Below are positions 56,213-63,778 of a stretch of DNA of 64,000 bases, piece by piece. Every line of letters starts with the position of its first letter. The first letter of the stretch is position 1. The notes below the pieces were generated by a model that saw only the letters and a list, made by a program, of their open reading frames with translations, made no database searches and had not been told where the DNA came from. This stretch comes from Clostridium thermobutyricum. Its GTDB lineage: Bacteria; Bacillota; Clostridia; Ch29. The translations under genes were made by a program, and so were the position numbers. Where the stretch lies: the NCBI GenBank assembly GCA_016842005.1, contig JAENYD010000007.1, positions 41,567-105,566 on the forward strand, given 5' to 3'.

Positions 56213-56283
56213 ATGCTGCTTCTCCTTTTCACCTCATGGTATAATGTCTGGCCGCACAATTTATTATATTATATCACCAAAAG

Positions 56284-56313
56284 AAAAAAATAGCCCGTTT
56301 AGGGCTATTTTTC
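56284..56313 (-). terminator. Terminator overlapping the end of the SOD gene
   Basis: AAAAATAGCCC and GGGCTATTTTT pair over a short loop with a long T run on the minus strand; the SOD stop codon lies within the stem. Confidence 0.88.
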
Positions 56314-56934
56314 CCAGAATTTCAGTCCCCTCCGGGGCTTTTTCACCGTGTGCTCCAGGGTATGGCATTTTTCATTGTACACATTTTTGACAAGCCGCTC
56401 ATTAACTGCATTCCAGTTGATGTTATTGAAAAATACGTTTATATATCTCTTTTTGTCTATACCGAAATCAATCATATAGGCATGCTCATATACATCCATG
56501 ACAAGAAGGGGAACTGCATCCCATATACTGCCTTCATCATGGGCATCCGACCCGTAGATGTGCAGCCTTTTGTCCAGGGGGTCAAAGGCCAGTACCACCC
56601 ATCCCCTCATTACTCCCCCGATGTCTTTAAACCGTTTTTCAAATTCGGAATAACTGCCGAAATCTCTCTCCATCAGGCTCAGAATGCTCCCGAAAGATTT
56701 CTTGCAGTCTCCCCCCAGATTTTCAAAATACAGCTGGTGCAGTTTTACACCGTTGGCACTATAGCTCTGCGCCAGCTGGATACACCGGGTATCATTCTTT
56801 TTTTCACCGCCCCATATCCTGTTTATTGTATCCACATACCCCTTATAAAGCTGATAATGCTGGGTAAGCTGTTCGGTGGAAATCCCCTTGATACTGCTGA
56901 AATCGAACTTTTTCAGCTCTACAGGTTTAAACAC
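56305..56934 (-). CDS. Fe/Mn superoxide dismutase family protein
   Basis: A 209-residue protein. The four metal ligands of Fe/Mn SODs are present in order: a His in LTQHYQLYKGYV, a His in VKLHQLYFENLGG, the Asp of MDVYEHAY and the His of the same motif. The flanking residues differ from typical SODs (QHYQ for HH-type helices, WVVLAFDPL), so activity and metal preference are uncertain. The start is probably the GTG at 56932-56934. It ends in a terminator. A role in oxygen defence in an anaerobe is inferred. Confidence 0.82.
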   Translation of the reverse strand: MFKPVELKKFDFSSIKGISTEQLTQHYQLYKGYVDTINRIWGGEKKNDTRCIQLAQSYSANGVKLHQLYFENLGGDCKKSFGSILSLMERDFGSYSEFEKRFKDIGGVMRGWVVLAFDPLDKRLHIYGSDAHDEGSIWDAVPLLVMDVYEHAYMIDFGIDKKRYINVFFNNINWNAVNERLVKNVYNEKCHTLEHTVKKPRRGLKFWEK

Positions 56935-57090
56935 CTCTTATCACCCGCCTTGACAGATATTTTACCGGCTCCTACTAATATTCCTATTCAACAGTTTGTG
57001 GATACTTGAAAGTTTTTTTGCAAATATAAAAGGATTTTTAAATAAACATAAGAATATAACTATGAGAACATAATCAAAGGGGATGAGTTA

Positions 57091-58272
57091 ATGAAATTCT
57101 CAAGTAAAATTGACAAACTGGGGTCAGCCATCTTTGCACAGTTGAAAGAGAAAAAGGACAGCTTGATTGCCAGTGGTATTGATCCCGTGGACCTGAGCAT
57201 AGGGTCCCCCGACCAGCCGCCGGCACCCCATATACTGGATACCCTCCGGAAAGAAATTGACAACCTGGATAATTACGCATATGCGGTTAACGACCTGCCC
57301 GAGCTTCTCAAAACGGTAAGCAGCTGGTATAAAGAAAGGTTTAATGTGGACCTTGACCCCGGGACCCAGATTACTTCCCTTATCGGTTCCCAGGACGGGC
57401 TTGCCCATATCTCCCTGGCTATTGTTGATCCCGGAGATGTTGTGCTGACCCCTGACCCCGGGTACCCTATTTTCAATGCCGGACCCGTGATTGCAGGGGC
57501 ACAACTGGTCAAAATGCCCATGATGGAGGAAAACGATTTCCTGATAGACTTTGACGCTATAGACCCGGAAGATGCCAAAAGGGCAAAATTCATGATAGTT
57601 TCCTATCCCAACAATCCTGTAACCGCAGTGGCCAATGACCAGTTCTACAAGGACCTGGTATCCTTTGCAAAAAAGTATGATATAATAGTCCTCCATGACA
57701 ACGCCTACTGTGAGCTTACCTTCGACGGGTATAAGACAGGCAGCTTTCTGGCATATCCCGGTGCTATGGATGTGGGGGTTGAATTCAACTCTCTGTCCAA
57801 GACGTACAGTATGGCCGGCTGCCGCATAGGCTTTGCCATGGGCAACAAAGAAGTTATAAAGCATCTTAAAATATTGAAGTCCAATATAGACTACGGCATA
57901 TTCCTGCCCATTCAGAGGGCCGGTATTGCCGCCCTTACAGGACCCCAGGACTGTGTCCGCGAAACCGCCCTGACCTATCAGAAGCGAAGGGATGTACTTG
58001 TTGACGGGCTGAATGAGATTGGGTGGAACATTAAAAAACCCCTTGCCACCATGTTCGTCTGGGCTAAAATTCCGGATAAATACAAGAGTTCCATGGAGTT
58101 TACCATGGAACTTATAGACAAGGCCGGGGTTATCGTTACACCGGGCATCAGCTTCGGCGACGGAGGAGAAGGTTATGTCAGGATGGCCCTGGTCCAGGAT
58201 GAGAAACTGCTGAAGGAGGCAATCAGCAGGATTGACAGGAGCGGCGTTTTAAAATGCAGTGTTTTAAAATAA
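57091..58272 (+). CDS. Class I/II aminotransferase, LL-diaminopimelate aminotransferase-like
   Basis: A 393-residue PLP enzyme. VDLSIGSPDQPPAPHI, TPDPGYPIFNAG, VSYPNNPVTAVA, LHDNAYCELTFDG and the PLP-Lys region FNSLSKTYSMAGCRIGF are typical of the DapL/AlaT group. The most likely role is amino-acid or lysine-pathway transamination; substrate choice cannot be settled from sequence. AAGGGG lies before the ATG and a terminator follows. It stands alone between the SOD gene and the accessory region. Confidence 0.85.
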   Translation: MKFSSKIDKLGSAIFAQLKEKKDSLIASGIDPVDLSIGSPDQPPAPHILDTLRKEIDNLDNYAYAVNDLPELLKTVSSWYKERFNVDLDPGTQITSLIGSQDGLAHISLAIVDPGDVVLTPDPGYPIFNAGPVIAGAQLVKMPMMEENDFLIDFDAIDPEDAKRAKFMIVSYPNNPVTAVANDQFYKDLVSFAKKYDIIVLHDNAYCELTFDGYKTGSFLAYPGAMDVGVEFNSLSKTYSMAGCRIGFAMGNKEVIKHLKILKSNIDYGIFLPIQRAGIAALTGPQDCVRETALTYQKRRDVLVDGLNEIGWNIKKPLATMFVWAKIPDKYKSSMEFTMELIDKAGVIVTPGISFGDGGEGYVRMALVQDEKLLKEAISRIDRSGVLKCSVLK

Positions 58273-58288
58273 AGAAGCAAGCACATTT

Positions 58289-58327
58289 AAAGCTGCCAGG
58301 TGAATACCTCGCAGCTTTATCTTTTTC
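58289..58327 (+). terminator. Terminator after the aminotransferase gene
   Basis: AAAGCTGC and GCAGCTTT with an inner AGGT-GAAT-ACCT helix, followed by TATCTTTTT. Confidence 0.8.
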
Positions 58328-58350
58328 TAAGAGTTCAGTAAAATAATCTG

Positions 58351-58755
58351 TTAGTTCTGCATAGAACTGCCCAGATTAATAATGTCTTCTTCAGTTATAG
58401 GTCCGCTTGTCATAAAGTATATCGCCGGCGATTGCCACATCAATTGGCGGGTATCATTATTCTTAAAATATACCAACACAGCCTGATATCCGTTAATATC
58501 CACCTGTTTAACCCCAGCATCGTTATTTCTGAAATTATGTATGAAAGAAGAAGGCTTGGTTACAGGTTTCTGGTCAATGGTTATATAATCATCATTCTGA
58601 TTATTTCCAAACAGTAATTGTACCGGTGACATGCGTGAGGCAGTATTCCTCATATACATCCCTATGAATTTATATCCTTCAGGCACATATCCGGGGAGAT
58701 CAATATTATAGTCAAATTTAAAGCACGATTTATATAAAATGTTAAAAGCTTTCAT
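58351..58755 (-). pseudogene. Fusion of sigma-factor start with C-terminal half of an anti-sigma factor (DUF4367)
   Basis: A 134-residue frame. Its first 12-15 residues (MKAFNILYKSCF) are nearly identical to the start of the intact sigma factor at 62606-63121, including the DNA. After that it switches to a DUF4367 domain (DYNIDLPGYVPEGYKFIGMY, ending EEDIINLGSSMQN), the C-terminal sensor part of membrane anti-sigma factors. That part is exactly what the truncated anti-sigma gene at 62201-62613 lacks. The frame is open, so a product could be made, but it has neither a sigma nor a membrane domain. I interpret it as a rearrangement scar. Confidence 0.7.
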
Positions 58756-58868
58756 TAACCTCATGTCATGCCCACCTTACTTTTTTATACATTTTATCCT
58801 GATTTAACATTGCTCTCAATAATAGTAATCGGATGATTGAAAAATTTCTTTAAAAATTTCCAGAAAAG

Positions 58869-58900
58869 TGAAACCTTTTTTGCTTTTAAATTGAGTATAT
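58869..58900 (+). promoter_or_regulatory. Candidate ECF-sigma promoter of the secreted protein, copy 1
   Basis: GTGAAACCTTTTT and GTATATAG are conserved in both copies (the second at 63236-63267) and have the AAC-type -35 style of ECF promoters, though the 19-base spacing from GAAACC is slightly long. Assignment to the neighbouring sigma factor is inferred. Confidence 0.4.
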
Positions 58901-58931
58901 AGTAGAAAATATTTCAAAGGTGGTGATGTAT

Positions 58932-59411
58932 ATGAAAATATTCAAATTCTTCTTAGTTGCCATCTTATTAATGTCAATAGCTACATCAGCTTATGCCGCA
59001 GCAGATACGCCCTTATATCAGTCTCATGCAGTTTCCCATAACGATAGAAATTTACTGGATGCAGCAGTAAACGGCTTTAAAGTCCAGGCAGAAGATTATT
59101 TGATTAATATCTGGCACGGTGAAATTACCGACCTGGGTGATGGTAAGGTAGAATTATTCGGCTATACTCAATGCAATAGAATCTGTGACCAGGTAAGCGT
59201 AAAACTGACGCTTCAGCAATGGACGGGCTCAACATGGATAAACCTCGGCAGTTACACTTTTTACGACTACCAAACCGACTATGTCGAAGGCGTTAAAACT
59301 GTATCTGTAGAACGTGAGAAATATTACAGGGTAAAAAGCTATCATTATGCAGAAGACGGACTGTTGATAGACGAGACAAGTGCAACAACTGAGGATATCT
59401 ATGTAGAATGA
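58932..59411 (+). CDS. Small secreted protein, copy 1
   Basis: A 159-residue protein with a clear signal peptide (MKIFKFFLVAILLMS, cut after TSAYAA). The mature part is about 135 residues, probably beta-rich, with a Cys pair in YTQCNRICDQV that may form a disulfide; VKLTLQQWTGSTWINLGSYT and YYRVKSYHYAEDG look like an extracellular beta-sandwich. The family is not recognised. It is about 95% identical to the copy at 63299-63778. The start ATG has AAAGGTGG upstream. It lies divergent to the sigma/anti-sigma genes, so it is a likely member of that regulon. Confidence 0.8.
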   Translation: MKIFKFFLVAILLMSIATSAYAAADTPLYQSHAVSHNDRNLLDAAVNGFKVQAEDYLINIWHGEITDLGDGKVELFGYTQCNRICDQVSVKLTLQQWTGSTWINLGSYTFYDYQTDYVEGVKTVSVEREKYYRVKSYHYAEDGLLIDETSATTEDIYVE

Positions 59412-59426
59412 TTTTGCAAGTAAACA

Positions 59427-59472
59427 TCCCTGCCGATGTACAAGCTCTAGCCAAGACCGGCACCGGCAGGGA
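59427..59472 (+). terminator. Inverted repeat in the gap after the secreted protein, copy 1
   Basis: TCCCTGCCG and CGGCAGGGA can pair over a long loop, with no good T run. The rest of the gap to 59653 has no clear gene apart from a 16-codon ORF at 59576-59626 with GGGGAG upstream. Confidence 0.3.
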
Positions 59473-59653
59473 CTAACCCTTTACCTGTCAGGGACAGGCT
59501 GGGAGTTGCTTCTATTATACCTTCCTTCCATGTCTCTGTAAAGGTAAAGGAGATTCGGAGAGGGGAGTGGTGTGTATGAGGGTATATTATAATGGAAATT
59601 TCTTTTGGAGAACAGGTGAAAGTTAAAAAACAATAATTAAAAGGAGGATGTAT

Positions 59654-60055
59654 ATGCATAAGAAAAGAATTGCTTTAGTGCTTGTTTGCTTACTTACCTT
59701 CTTGTTTGTTGCGCAAAGTATTGCGTATGCAAGTGATTATCCTGATTGGCCAGTAGAATATGTAAATTACAGAAGTTTATCTGGTGATGCTGCAACAGCT
59801 GAAGGTATTGTCAGCCTTTTACTATATTTTTTGGGATATGGTAAACAGAGTGTACTTATGGCAGTAGCTTCTGCTATTCTTGGTATATTTGGAGGGGATC
59901 CATGGACTATTTATATGAAAGATGAAATGCATATATCTCCAGATAGTGGTGCCTATTATATGGTAACAAAATTTTATGCAGACCCAGAATATGATGAATA
60001 TCTAGGTGAGACATATAGCCCTATTTATTATCTTGGGGTCTCACCAGCGCAATAA
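59654..60055 (+). CDS. Secreted protein with hydrophobic Gly-rich core, unknown
   Basis: A 133-residue protein with a signal peptide (MHKKRIALVLVCLLTFLFV, cut near AYAS). The mature part has a second hydrophobic, Gly-containing stretch (GIVSLLLYFLGYG then VLMAVASAILGIFGG) that could insert in a membrane, and a polar Tyr-rich tail. I do not recognise the family. The layout would fit a bacteriocin-like or pore-forming peptide, but there is no direct evidence. The ATG at 59654 is six bases after AAGGAGG. AT-rich codon use sets it apart from the core genes. Confidence 0.65.
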   Translation: MHKKRIALVLVCLLTFLFVAQSIAYASDYPDWPVEYVNYRSLSGDAATAEGIVSLLLYFLGYGKQSVLMAVASAILGIFGGDPWTIYMKDEMHISPDSGAYYMVTKFYADPEYDEYLGETYSPIYYLGVSPAQ

Positions 60056-60084
60056 CAACTTGATTTAAGTAAACAAATTTTCAT

Positions 60085-60125
60085 AAGGTCCTGATAAATT
60101 GATTTTAAGATCAGGACCTTTTTCT
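60085..60125 (+). terminator. Terminator after the unknown secreted protein
   Basis: AAGGTCCTGAT and ATCAGGACCTT are perfect 11-base arms followed by TTTTCT. The next 200 bases hold nothing I can identify. Confidence 0.88.
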
Positions 60126-60329
60126 CCTTTGAATAATTTCTATAATTGAATCTGTACAATTAATTTCTGGAAGGTTTACAGGTCCCCGCAAGGGATATAA
60201 CAATTTTCTTTAGGATTTTTATTCCTTCAAGAATATTCCCTGATTATCCGTTTGCTGTTTCATTCAAATTTTTAAAAAATGGATTTATATAGATTTTTTC
60301 AGTATTATTATAAAAAAGGAGGCTATGCC

Positions 60330-60587
60330 ATGTTTAAATTTACAAAAACCAACCTGCATTATACAGGACTTCTTCTGCTTTGTCTTTATGTCATCACAAT
60401 ATTTTTCGGAGATTTCAAGTACCCTGTTTTATCTAGTACACTAGTAGTATTAGCTTGTATTGTAACATTAATTGAAGAATATAAATTCAGAAAAAAGAGC
60501 TTCATCCCTTTTCTCGTAATCTTATTAACCATATTAGCTGTGGTACTAATCTTGTACAATTTAAAAATTATATCGTTCAGAGGTTAA
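60330..60587 (+). CDS. Small membrane protein, unknown
   Basis: An 85-residue protein with three hydrophobic segments (YTGLLLLCLYVITIFF, PVLSSTLVVLACIVTLI, FIPFLVILLTILAVVLILY) separated by basic loops. The family is not recognised. AAGGAGG lies seven bases before the ATG at 60330. It follows the unknown secreted protein after a terminator and could be an immunity or accessory protein to it, which is only suggested by position. Confidence 0.6.
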   Translation: MFKFTKTNLHYTGLLLLCLYVITIFFGDFKYPVLSSTLVVLACIVTLIEEYKFRKKSFIPFLVILLTILAVVLILYNLKIISFRG

Positions 60588-60613
60588 TCAGGTTATCTGA
60601 TTACTATTTACCT

Positions 60614-60790
60614 AGGGCTTGCTGAACAGGCGCAAACCCTCATAAATACTGAGTTTAGAGCCGGTTTTGTGATATAATAGTGCATGGAAAACACCACTTT
60701 CCCCTCAAAAAACCTTGCACTTGGAGGCGAATTACCATGTACAAAAGAACAGAAGCCCAGATACTTTTACCTCATGAGTTTTTCTTACCC
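60614..60790 (+). mobile_element. Truncated left end of another insertion sequence
   Basis: A short TATAAT-containing promoter (60673-60682 region) leads to ATG at 60737 and a reading frame MYKRTEAQILLPHEFFLP that resembles the first residues of IS1182/IS5-type transposases, then is cut by the IS256 element. GGGCTTGCTGAAC near 60616 may be its terminal repeat. Confidence 0.4.
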
Positions 60791-60819
60791 GAAATTGTTC
60801 CAAAGTCCGTGGAAATTGA

Positions 60820-60889
60820 GGTGGCGTTCCTGACGACAGTTTGTTAAACTGTTGGTTGGGAAAACCTGATAACGAAAGGAGACGCCACC
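60820..60889 (+). promoter_or_regulatory. Hairpin hiding the transposase ribosome site
   Basis: GGTGGCGTTCC at 60820-60830 can pair with GGA(G)ACGCCACC at 60878-60889, which includes the AAAGGAG ribosome site just before the ATG. A read-through transcript would be folded and poorly translated, a known self-limiting trick of insertion sequences. Confidence 0.6.
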
Positions 60890-60890
60890 A

Positions 60891-62141
60891 ATGGAATTAT
60901 ACTATGGACAGCAAGGGGAGGTAAATGAAAGCTTACATTTAACTGTAGATTTTTCAGAACTTGAGGAAATGGCACGGAACGGGCTGCTGTCATTATCAGT
61001 GGAATTGGGTATCAAGGCATTAAAGATTATGCTTGAAGATGAGGTTATCTCATATGCCGGAGAGAAAGGCAGGCATAACCCATCAAGGACTGCATACCGG
61101 CATGGGCATGAAAAAACCAACGTTGTTTTAGGCGGTCAGAAGATAGCATTACAAAAGCCCAGGGTCAGGACTAAAGACGGAAGCGGAGAATTGCCCCTGG
61201 AAACACTTATACAGTTCCAAACAGAGGATCTACTCAATAATGCAGCATTAAAAAGGATCCTTCATGGTGTATCTGTTAGAAACTACAGGCATACCCTGGA
61301 TGAAATACCCGAAGGCTCCCATTCAACCTCAAAGAGCAGCATAAGCAGAAGGTTTACAAAAGAAACAGAAAAGCTTATGCAGGAATTCATAAATCGCCGG
61401 ATAGAGGATTATTATCCTGTAATAATGATGGATGGAGTAACGACAGGAGATTATCTGGTTATTGTGGCCCTTGGCATATCAAAGGCGGGCAAGAAAAAAG
61501 TCCTTGGCATAATAGAAGGGTCCACCGAAAACGCTAAGATATGCACGGACCTTATTCAGAACATGATTAAGAGAGGTTTGGATGCTGAAGAAAACAGGCT
61601 ATTCGTACTGGATGGAGGTAAAGGGCTGCATAAAGCAGTTAAGGATGTATTCGGAGAAAATGCATATATACAAAGATGTCAGATACATAAACTAAGGAAT
61701 GTGCAGAGCTATCTGCCCCAGAGCGAGCAAAAAACGGTAAAGGCAGCAATGAACAGGGCATATATGGAGTTTGACTACGAGGAGGCAAAGAAGAAACTTG
61801 AGCGGTTGGCAAAAGAACTTGAATTCAAGTATCCGTCAGCATCAGCCAGCTTACGGGAAGGGCTTGAGGAAACCCTTACAGTTCACAAGCTGAAAGTTCC
61901 CGGGCTGTTAAGGACTACACTTTCAAACACCAACCCCATTGAATCAGCTATTGGGACTGCTCTGGATGTCAGCGGCCGGGTTAAAAACTGGCAAAGTGAA
62001 AACCAGGTTTTAAGATGGGCATCCTCCGGTTTTATACTGACAGAAGCAAGATTCAGGACAATAAAGGGGTACAAGGAAATCCCCTTTTTGATAAATGCTT
62101 TGAGCAGTAACAAATCCACTGAATTATCAAAGACAAGCTGA
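60891..62141 (+). CDS. IS256 (Mutator) family transposase
   Basis: A 416-residue DDE transposase. The zinc-free N-terminal domain, then IMMDGVTTGDY (first Asp), VLDGGKGLHKAV (second Asp) and RCQIHKLRNV mark the catalytic core, and a late Glu (NPIESAIGT) completes the DDE set. The frame is intact and of usual length, so it may be active. It lies next to the broken anti-sigma gene. Confidence 0.95.
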   Translation: MELYYGQQGEVNESLHLTVDFSELEEMARNGLLSLSVELGIKALKIMLEDEVISYAGEKGRHNPSRTAYRHGHEKTNVVLGGQKIALQKPRVRTKDGSGELPLETLIQFQTEDLLNNAALKRILHGVSVRNYRHTLDEIPEGSHSTSKSSISRRFTKETEKLMQEFINRRIEDYYPVIMMDGVTTGDYLVIVALGISKAGKKKVLGIIEGSTENAKICTDLIQNMIKRGLDAEENRLFVLDGGKGLHKAVKDVFGENAYIQRCQIHKLRNVQSYLPQSEQKTVKAAMNRAYMEFDYEEAKKKLERLAKELEFKYPSASASLREGLEETLTVHKLKVPGLLRTTLSNTNPIESAIGTALDVSGRVKNWQSENQVLRWASSGFILTEARFRTIKGYKEIPFLINALSSNKSTELSKTS

Positions 62142-62200
62142 TTTATAGAAATAGAAGAAAAACTGCGCTACTGAAATTCTACGGAAGATAGGACAAGTTC

Positions 62201-62613
62201 CGAAAAACCGTTGGGTTAAGCCGGCAGCACTTATCCCGCATATATAGCGTTTTCTCCCCGGCTTTATTAGTCTCTTCAACAATTTCTTCCTGTGGATCGA
62301 TGGCATTTTGGGTAAAACCTGCTATACTGGTAACATTAACCCATAACGATTTAATGGTCTTAAAAATCTTGGAATCAGCGTATACATTATCGTCAGTAAC
62401 AATAAATATCCCGGTAAATATTAACATTACTACAACCACAGCAGCAACAATCTTTTTTAAGGCTAACATTCTACGTTTTTTTCTCATTTGTATATTTAAC
62501 TTTTCTTCCAATTCCGCCCAGGCACCTTCTATATCAGGTACAGGTATCTCTTCCACACCTCTTTTTATTTGTTCATATAAGAACCTATCAAAATCATCGT
62601 CATAACTACCCAT
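62201..62613 (-). pseudogene. Truncated membrane anti-sigma factor (N-terminal half)
   Basis: The reading frame begins at ATG 62611-62613, overlapping the sigma stop by eight bases, with GGGGTGAGG upstream. Residues about 1-50 form the cytoplasmic sigma-binding part (DDFDRFLYEQIKRGVEEIPV), followed by one membrane helix (IVAAVVVVMLIFTGIFIV) and an outside stretch (FKTIKSLWVNVTSIAGFTQNA). Near residue 130 the native sequence ends and the frame runs through 8-15 foreign residues into the IS256 end, stopping at 62179. The DUF4367 sensor domain is missing and lies at 58351-58720. Sigma binding may persist, but signal control should be lost. Confidence 0.75.
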
Positions 62614-63121
62614 TACCCTCACCCCAAATTTTCTTAATTATAAGCATTTCTTTCAGGTATTCTCTGCTTCTGTGCAATCTGGTCTTGACTGTACCAACTG
62701 GCAGCTTTAAAAGCTGCCCGATTTCATCATCCGTAAGTCTGTAATAATATTTTAACATTATCGCCTCCCGGTATTTTAGATCTAATTTATTTAGAATCTT
62801 CAGAATCTCTTCTTTTCTTTCCTTATTGATTAGTAATTTCAGAGGGTCTCCACTATCTTCAATATCTCCGAGTTGTTCTGTATCTTCTGACAAAATCATT
62901 CTTGCATTTCTCTTAGCCATATTTCTGGCTTTATTTGCGGCCACTGCTGAAATCCATGGCTCAAGCTTATCTATATCTTTTAGTTTATGCAGGTTAATAA
63001 AGGCTTCAAGAAAAGCATCCTGTGTAGCATCATAGGCTATCGTCTCATCATGTATTACCAGATATGTAGACCTAAAAACCTTTTCAAAGTACGATCTATA
63101 TAAAATGTTAAAAGCTTTCAT
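62606..63121 (-). CDS. ECF-type RNA polymerase sigma factor
   Basis: A 171-residue sigma-70 family factor. Region 2 (ATQDAFLEAFINLHKLKD, PWISAVAANKARNMAKRN) and region 4 (YREAIMLKYYYRLTDDEIGQ, GTVKTRLHRSREYLKE) are present and region 3 is absent, the ECF layout. The start ATG at 63119-63121 has GAGGTCA upstream. Its end overlaps the anti-sigma start. It is divergent from the secreted protein at 63299-63778, a probable target. With the anti-sigma factor broken it may be constitutively active. Confidence 0.92.
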   Translation of the reverse strand: MKAFNILYRSYFEKVFRSTYLVIHDETIAYDATQDAFLEAFINLHKLKDIDKLEPWISAVAANKARNMAKRNARMILSEDTEQLGDIEDSGDPLKLLINKERKEEILKILNKLDLKYREAIMLKYYYRLTDDEIGQLLKLPVGTVKTRLHRSREYLKEMLIIKKIWGEGNG

Positions 63122-63778
63122 TGACCTCACGCTATAATCCCCTTACTTTTTTTATATATTTTATCCTAATTTAACATTACTCTCAATAATAGTAATCGGA
63201 TGATTGAAAAATTTCCTTAAAAATTTCCAAAAAAGTGAAACCTTTTTCGGTTTTAAATTGAGTATATAGTAGAAGATATTTCAAAGGCGGTGATGTATAT
63301 GAAAGCATTCAAATTCTGCTTAGTTGCCATCTTATTAATGTCAATAGCTACATCAGCTTATGCCGCAGCAAATACACCCTTATATCAGTCTCATGCCGTT
63401 TCCCATAACGACAGAAATTTACTGGATGCAGAAGTAAACGGCTTTAAAGTTCAAGCAGAAGATTATTTGATTAATATCTGGCACAGTGAAATTACCGATC
63501 TGGGTGATGGTAAGGTTGAATTATTCGGCTATACTCAATGCAATAGAATCTGTGATCAGGTAAGCGTAAAACTGACGCTTCAACAATGGACGGGCTCAAC
63601 ATGGATAAACCTCGGCAGTTACACTTTTTACGACTACCAAACCGACTATGTCGAAGGCGTTAAAACTGTATCTGTAGAACGCGAGAAATATTACAGGGTA
63701 AAAAGCTATCATTATGCGGAAGACGGACTGTTGGTAGACGAGACAAGTGCTACAACCGAGGGTATCTATGTGAAATAG
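63085..63778. repeat. Segmental duplication, copy 2
   Basis: Direct repeat of 58720-59411: sigma start, divergent promoter and secreted protein gene. Here the sigma gene continues intact, whereas in copy 1 it stops after 15 codons. Confidence 0.9.
63299..63778 (+). CDS. Small secreted protein, copy 2
   Basis: A 159-residue paralogue of the protein at 58932-59411, with the same signal peptide (LVAILLMSIATSAYAA), the same Cys pair (YTQCNRICDQV) and only about eight to ten substitutions. The ATG at 63299-63301 has AAAGGCGGTG upstream. Conserved upstream elements GTGAAACC and GTATATAG at 63236-63267 suggest ECF-sigma control. Function unknown. Confidence 0.8.
   Translation: MKAFKFCLVAILLMSIATSAYAAANTPLYQSHAVSHNDRNLLDAEVNGFKVQAEDYLINIWHSEITDLGDGKVELFGYTQCNRICDQVSVKLTLQQWTGSTWINLGSYTFYDYQTDYVEGVKTVSVEREKYYRVKSYHYAEDGLLVDETSATTEGIYVK

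Larger units (their letters stand above)
58720..59411. repeat. Segmental duplication, copy 1
   Basis: About 690 bases covering the sigma start, the divergent promoter region and the secreted protein gene are repeated in the same orientation at 63085-63778 with only scattered differences. Similarity stops abruptly at both ends. Confidence 0.9.
60791..62200 (+). mobile_element. IS256-family insertion sequence
   Basis: An element of about 1410 bases. Left end GAAATTGTTCCAAAGTCCGT and right end (minus strand) GGAACTTGTCCTATCTTCCG are imperfect terminal inverted repeats that continue for about 35 bases with roughly two-thirds identity. It encodes one Mutator-type transposase. No 8-9 bp target duplication is visible at the two flanks, which fits a later rearrangement. 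Confidence 0.8.

Noticed and set aside
62179..62200. Native C-terminus of the anti-sigma factor
   Set aside because: The last residues are encoded by the IS256 terminal repeat, so the stop codon is not original.
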